Shown here: in pieces, positions 14,854 to 16,365 of the stretch
Layout: each line of letters opens with the position of its first letter
Numbering within the stretch: the first letter of the stretch is position 1
Assembly: GCA_002437735.1 (NCBI GenBank)
Contig: DJRC01000027.1
Coordinates: 1-16,365 of the forward strand
Origin: Oscillospiraceae bacterium UBA6370
GTDB lineage: Bacteria > Bacillota > Clostridia > Oscillospirales > Oscillospiraceae
Direction of reading: 5' to 3'
Length of the DNA stretch: 16,365 nucleotides
Notes under the pieces: model-generated
Told to the model about the DNA's origin: nothing
The model's input: only the letters and a program-made list of their open reading frames with translations
Databases searched by the model: none
Position numbers and translations under genes: made by a program

Positions 14854-15141
14854 ATGCATCCATACTTTGAGGTCATGGACGAGCGATGGTTCCACCGCGC
14901 CTTCGTTTACACCGGCTCGGTGACCGACCGCGAAAAAAACCTCGACTTCCGCTACCGCTATGAGCAGGTCAAGGGCGACGACGGCGATGCGCTCAAGGCC
15001 TCGACCTACTCGGACCTCTGCTACGAGCTGGCGCAGGACGTGGAGGAGGAGACCTTCCCATGGACGGACGAGGGCGTGGAGGCGCTGAAGGCGTGGTATC
15101 AGTCGCAGTACGAAAAATTCCTCGCCGCGCACGAGGTGTGA
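14854..15141 (+). CDS. small hypothetical protein, coupled to the YhaM-like gene
   Basis: I do not recognise this 95-residue protein. It is acidic and rich in aromatic residues (for example RWFHRAFVYTG near residues 11-21 and YRYEQ near 34-38), has no signal peptide or membrane segment and contains one cysteine. It reads like a soluble globular protein with a mixed strand-then-helix pattern, the C-terminal half being mostly helical. The ATG at 14854 follows GGAGG at about 8 bases and lies 13 bases after the YhaM-like stop, so the two are co-transcribed. A terminator follows within 10 bases. Codon use resembles its neighbours, which supports a real gene. Confidence 0.75.
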   Translation: MHPYFEVMDERWFHRAFVYTGSVTDREKNLDFRYRYEQVKGDDGDALKASTYSDLCYELAQDVEEETFPWTDEGVEALKAWYQSQYEKFLAAHEV

Positions 15142-15147
15142 AGATGA

Positions 15148-15188
15148 AAAAAGGGAGACGCTTTCTGTCGGAAAGCGTCTCCCTTTTT
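15148..15188. terminator. strong bidirectional intrinsic terminator
   Basis: A perfect 18-bp stem (15148-15165 with 15171-15188) with a 5-base loop includes an A-run on the left and TTTTT on the right. It works in both directions. It lies between the converging small gene (stop at 15141) and the ABC ATPase gene (stop at 15192). Confidence 0.93.
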
Positions 15189-15191
15189 CGG

Positions 15192-15752
15192 TCATTGCAG
15201 GCGGACCTCCGTGCCGGCAAGAGAGTCGTCCTCGTGCGAGACGAGCAGGATGATCTTCTCCCGTGCGGCCCGCGCGACGCAGCGCTGCGCCGCGGCGCGG
15301 TTATCCGCGTCGAGTCCGGTGAACGGCTCGTCGAGCGCGAGCGCGTCCGAGGGCGCGAGCAGCGCCCTTGCAAGTGCAAGGCGGCGCTTCATGCCGCCGG
15401 ACCAGTCCCGCACCCGCTTGCCTCCCGCGTCGCCGAGCCCCAGCTCCGCGAGCAGGATGCGCGCCGCGGCCTCGTCGTAAGCCGCGCCGAGCGCGAAGCG
15501 CAGGTTGCCCGCAGCGTCGAGCTGCTCGAGCAGGCGATCCTCCTGAAAGACCGCCGCCCAGCGGAAGCAATCGGCGTTGGTCGCGCCGCCGTCGGCACGC
15601 TCCAGCCCCAGCAGGATGCGCAGCAGCGTCGTCTTGCCGATGCCGGAGCTGCCCGTGACGCGCGTGAGACCGATTTCGGCGGTGAAGCTCACATTTTGCA
15701 GCACCGCTGTGCCGCCGTAGCTTTTGCAGAGATCTTCCACCCGAAGCTCCAT
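15192..15752 (-). CDS. NitT/TauT-type ABC transporter ATPase, short form
   Basis: This 186-residue ATPase matches the nitrate/sulfonate/taurine importer class. It has Walker A GSSGIGKTT (34-42), Q-loop VFQEDRLLEQ, signature WSGGMKRRLALARAL (from 117), Walker B ALALDEPFTGLD (137-148) and an H-loop His173. It is clearly shorter than the usual 240-260 residues: the region between Walker A and the signature is trimmed and the chain ends soon after the H-loop, yet every catalytic motif is intact. The ATG at 15752 overlaps the permease stop by one base (TGATG), with AAAGGTGG 8 bases upstream; a GTG 12 bases earlier is less likely. The transported compound is unknown. Confidence 0.88.
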   Translation of the reverse strand: MELRVEDLCKSYGGTAVLQNVSFTAEIGLTRVTGSSGIGKTTLLRILLGLERADGGATNADCFRWAAVFQEDRLLEQLDAAGNLRFALGAAYDEAAARILLAELGLGDAGGKRVRDWSGGMKRRLALARALLAPSDALALDEPFTGLDADNRAAAQRCVARAAREKIILLVSHEDDSLAGTEVRLQ

Positions 15753-16365
15753 CAGACGCACCACCTTTCCGCCAGCGCGTCCACGCCGCGCAGAAACAGC
15801 TTTTCAAACAGGACGGAGAGAAGCACGATCACCGCCGTCCACGCGAAGAGGTCGGCGGTCTGGAAGTAGACCTTGGCGGTGTAGAGCCGTTCGCCGATGG
15901 TGCCGGAGCACAGGCCGATGACCTCCGCCGCCGTTCCGGCCTTCCACGAAAGACCCAGCGCCGTATCGGCGGCCGCGCGGAAGTAGGGCAGCACCTGCGG
16001 CAGATCAATGCCGCGCAGCCGCCGCGAAAGCGGCACGCGGAACACCCGCGCCATCTCAAGAAGCGCGCGGCTCGTGCTGCGGATGCCCTCGAACACGTTG
16101 CGGTACACGACGGGGAAGGCCATCAGCGCGGCGATGAAAAGCGGCAGCTGGCGGCTCTCGAGCCACACGAGCGCGAGGATGATGAACGACGCGACCGGCA
16201 CGGCCTTGACAACGGACACAAGCGGCGCGAGCAGCTCCTCGACACGGCGGTACCGCGCGGCGAGCGCGGCGAGCACGACCGCCAGCGCACAGGCAAGCAG
16301 AAAGCCGCCGAGGATGCGCGCGGTCGAGGTGAGCACCGCCTGCCAGAACATGGCGGTGACCGCTG
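15752..16365 (-). CDS. NitT/TauT-type ABC transporter permease, cut by the window edge
   Basis: The visible part (at least 204 codons) is an inner-membrane permease with several hydrophobic segments. The coupling loop MARVFRVPLSRRLRGIDLP (about 92-110 counting from the ATG at 16351) and LSWKAGTAAEVIG mark the BPD_transp_1 family of SsuC/TauC relatives. An ATG exists at 16351, but the frame stays open to the window end and the usual first membrane segment is missing, so the true start is probably outside. It forms a unit with the overlapping ATPase gene. A periplasmic-type binding protein gene would be expected just beyond the right edge. Sulfonates, nitrate, riboflavin precursors or thiamine precursors are all possible cargo. 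Confidence 0.88.
   Translation of the reverse strand, partial: AVTAMFWQAVLTSTARILGGFLLACALAVVLAALAARYRRVEELLAPLVSVVKAVPVASFIILALVWLESRQLPLFIAALMAFPVVYRNVFEGIRSTSRALLEMARVFRVPLSRRLRGIDLPQVLPYFRAAADTALGLSWKAGTAAEVIGLCSGTIGERLYTAKVYFQTADLFAWTAVIVLLSVLFEKLFLRGVDALAERWCV

Overview
The window is ordinary-looking chromosome from a GC-rich anaerobic member of the Bacillota, most likely a clostridial gut lineage of the Oscillospiraceae type (inference). The evidence is the SUF operon with SufU instead of SufE, a BMP/Nup nucleoside ABC system, strong GGAGG ribosome sites, sigma-A type promoters and a YhaM-like HD protein. Genes are densely packed. The longest gene-free stretch is 185 bases (13316-13500), so there is no empty region over 300 bases. 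I see no rRNA, tRNA, CRISPR array, insertion sequence, integrase or prophage gene.

Layout, left to right. (1) 21-2926: a LysR-type regulator (minus) diverges from a lone IlvD/Edd-family dehydratase (plus) across a 168-base promoter region with nested inverted repeats. A strong hairpin lies beyond each gene. (2) 2947-8503: a five-gene minus-strand operon, read in transcription order as BMP lipoprotein, two-domain ABC ATPase, two permeases and an acyl-ACP thioesterase-like protein. It has a clear promoter, a hairpin at the 5' end of the message and a GC-rich hairpin between the binding protein and the ATPase. (3) 8537-13409: a complete minus-strand SUF operon, sufC-sufB-sufD-sufS-sufU, driven by a consensus promoter overlapped by two CCTAT-N7-ATAGG operators exactly 33 bases apart. 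(4) 13455-15188: plus-strand genes for a stand-alone TfoX N-terminal domain protein, a YhaM-like OB-fold/HD protein and a small unknown protein, ending in a strong terminator shared with the convergent genes. (5) 15192-16365: a minus-strand NitT/TauT-type ABC ATPase and the larger part of its permease, which runs off the right edge.

Functionally, the SUF genes build Fe-S clusters, and the IlvD/Edd dehydratase is itself a predicted Fe-S enzyme. No direct regulatory link between them is visible. The transporter operon should import purine or pyrimidine nucleosides. The thioesterase at its end is an unexpected partner.

I found no convincing undescribed multi-gene system. The most noteworthy signals are the paired suf operators, the thioesterase with an apparently changed active site inside a nucleoside-uptake operon, the solitary LysR/IlvD-like divergon of uncertain substrate, and the small unknown protein coupled to the YhaM-like gene.
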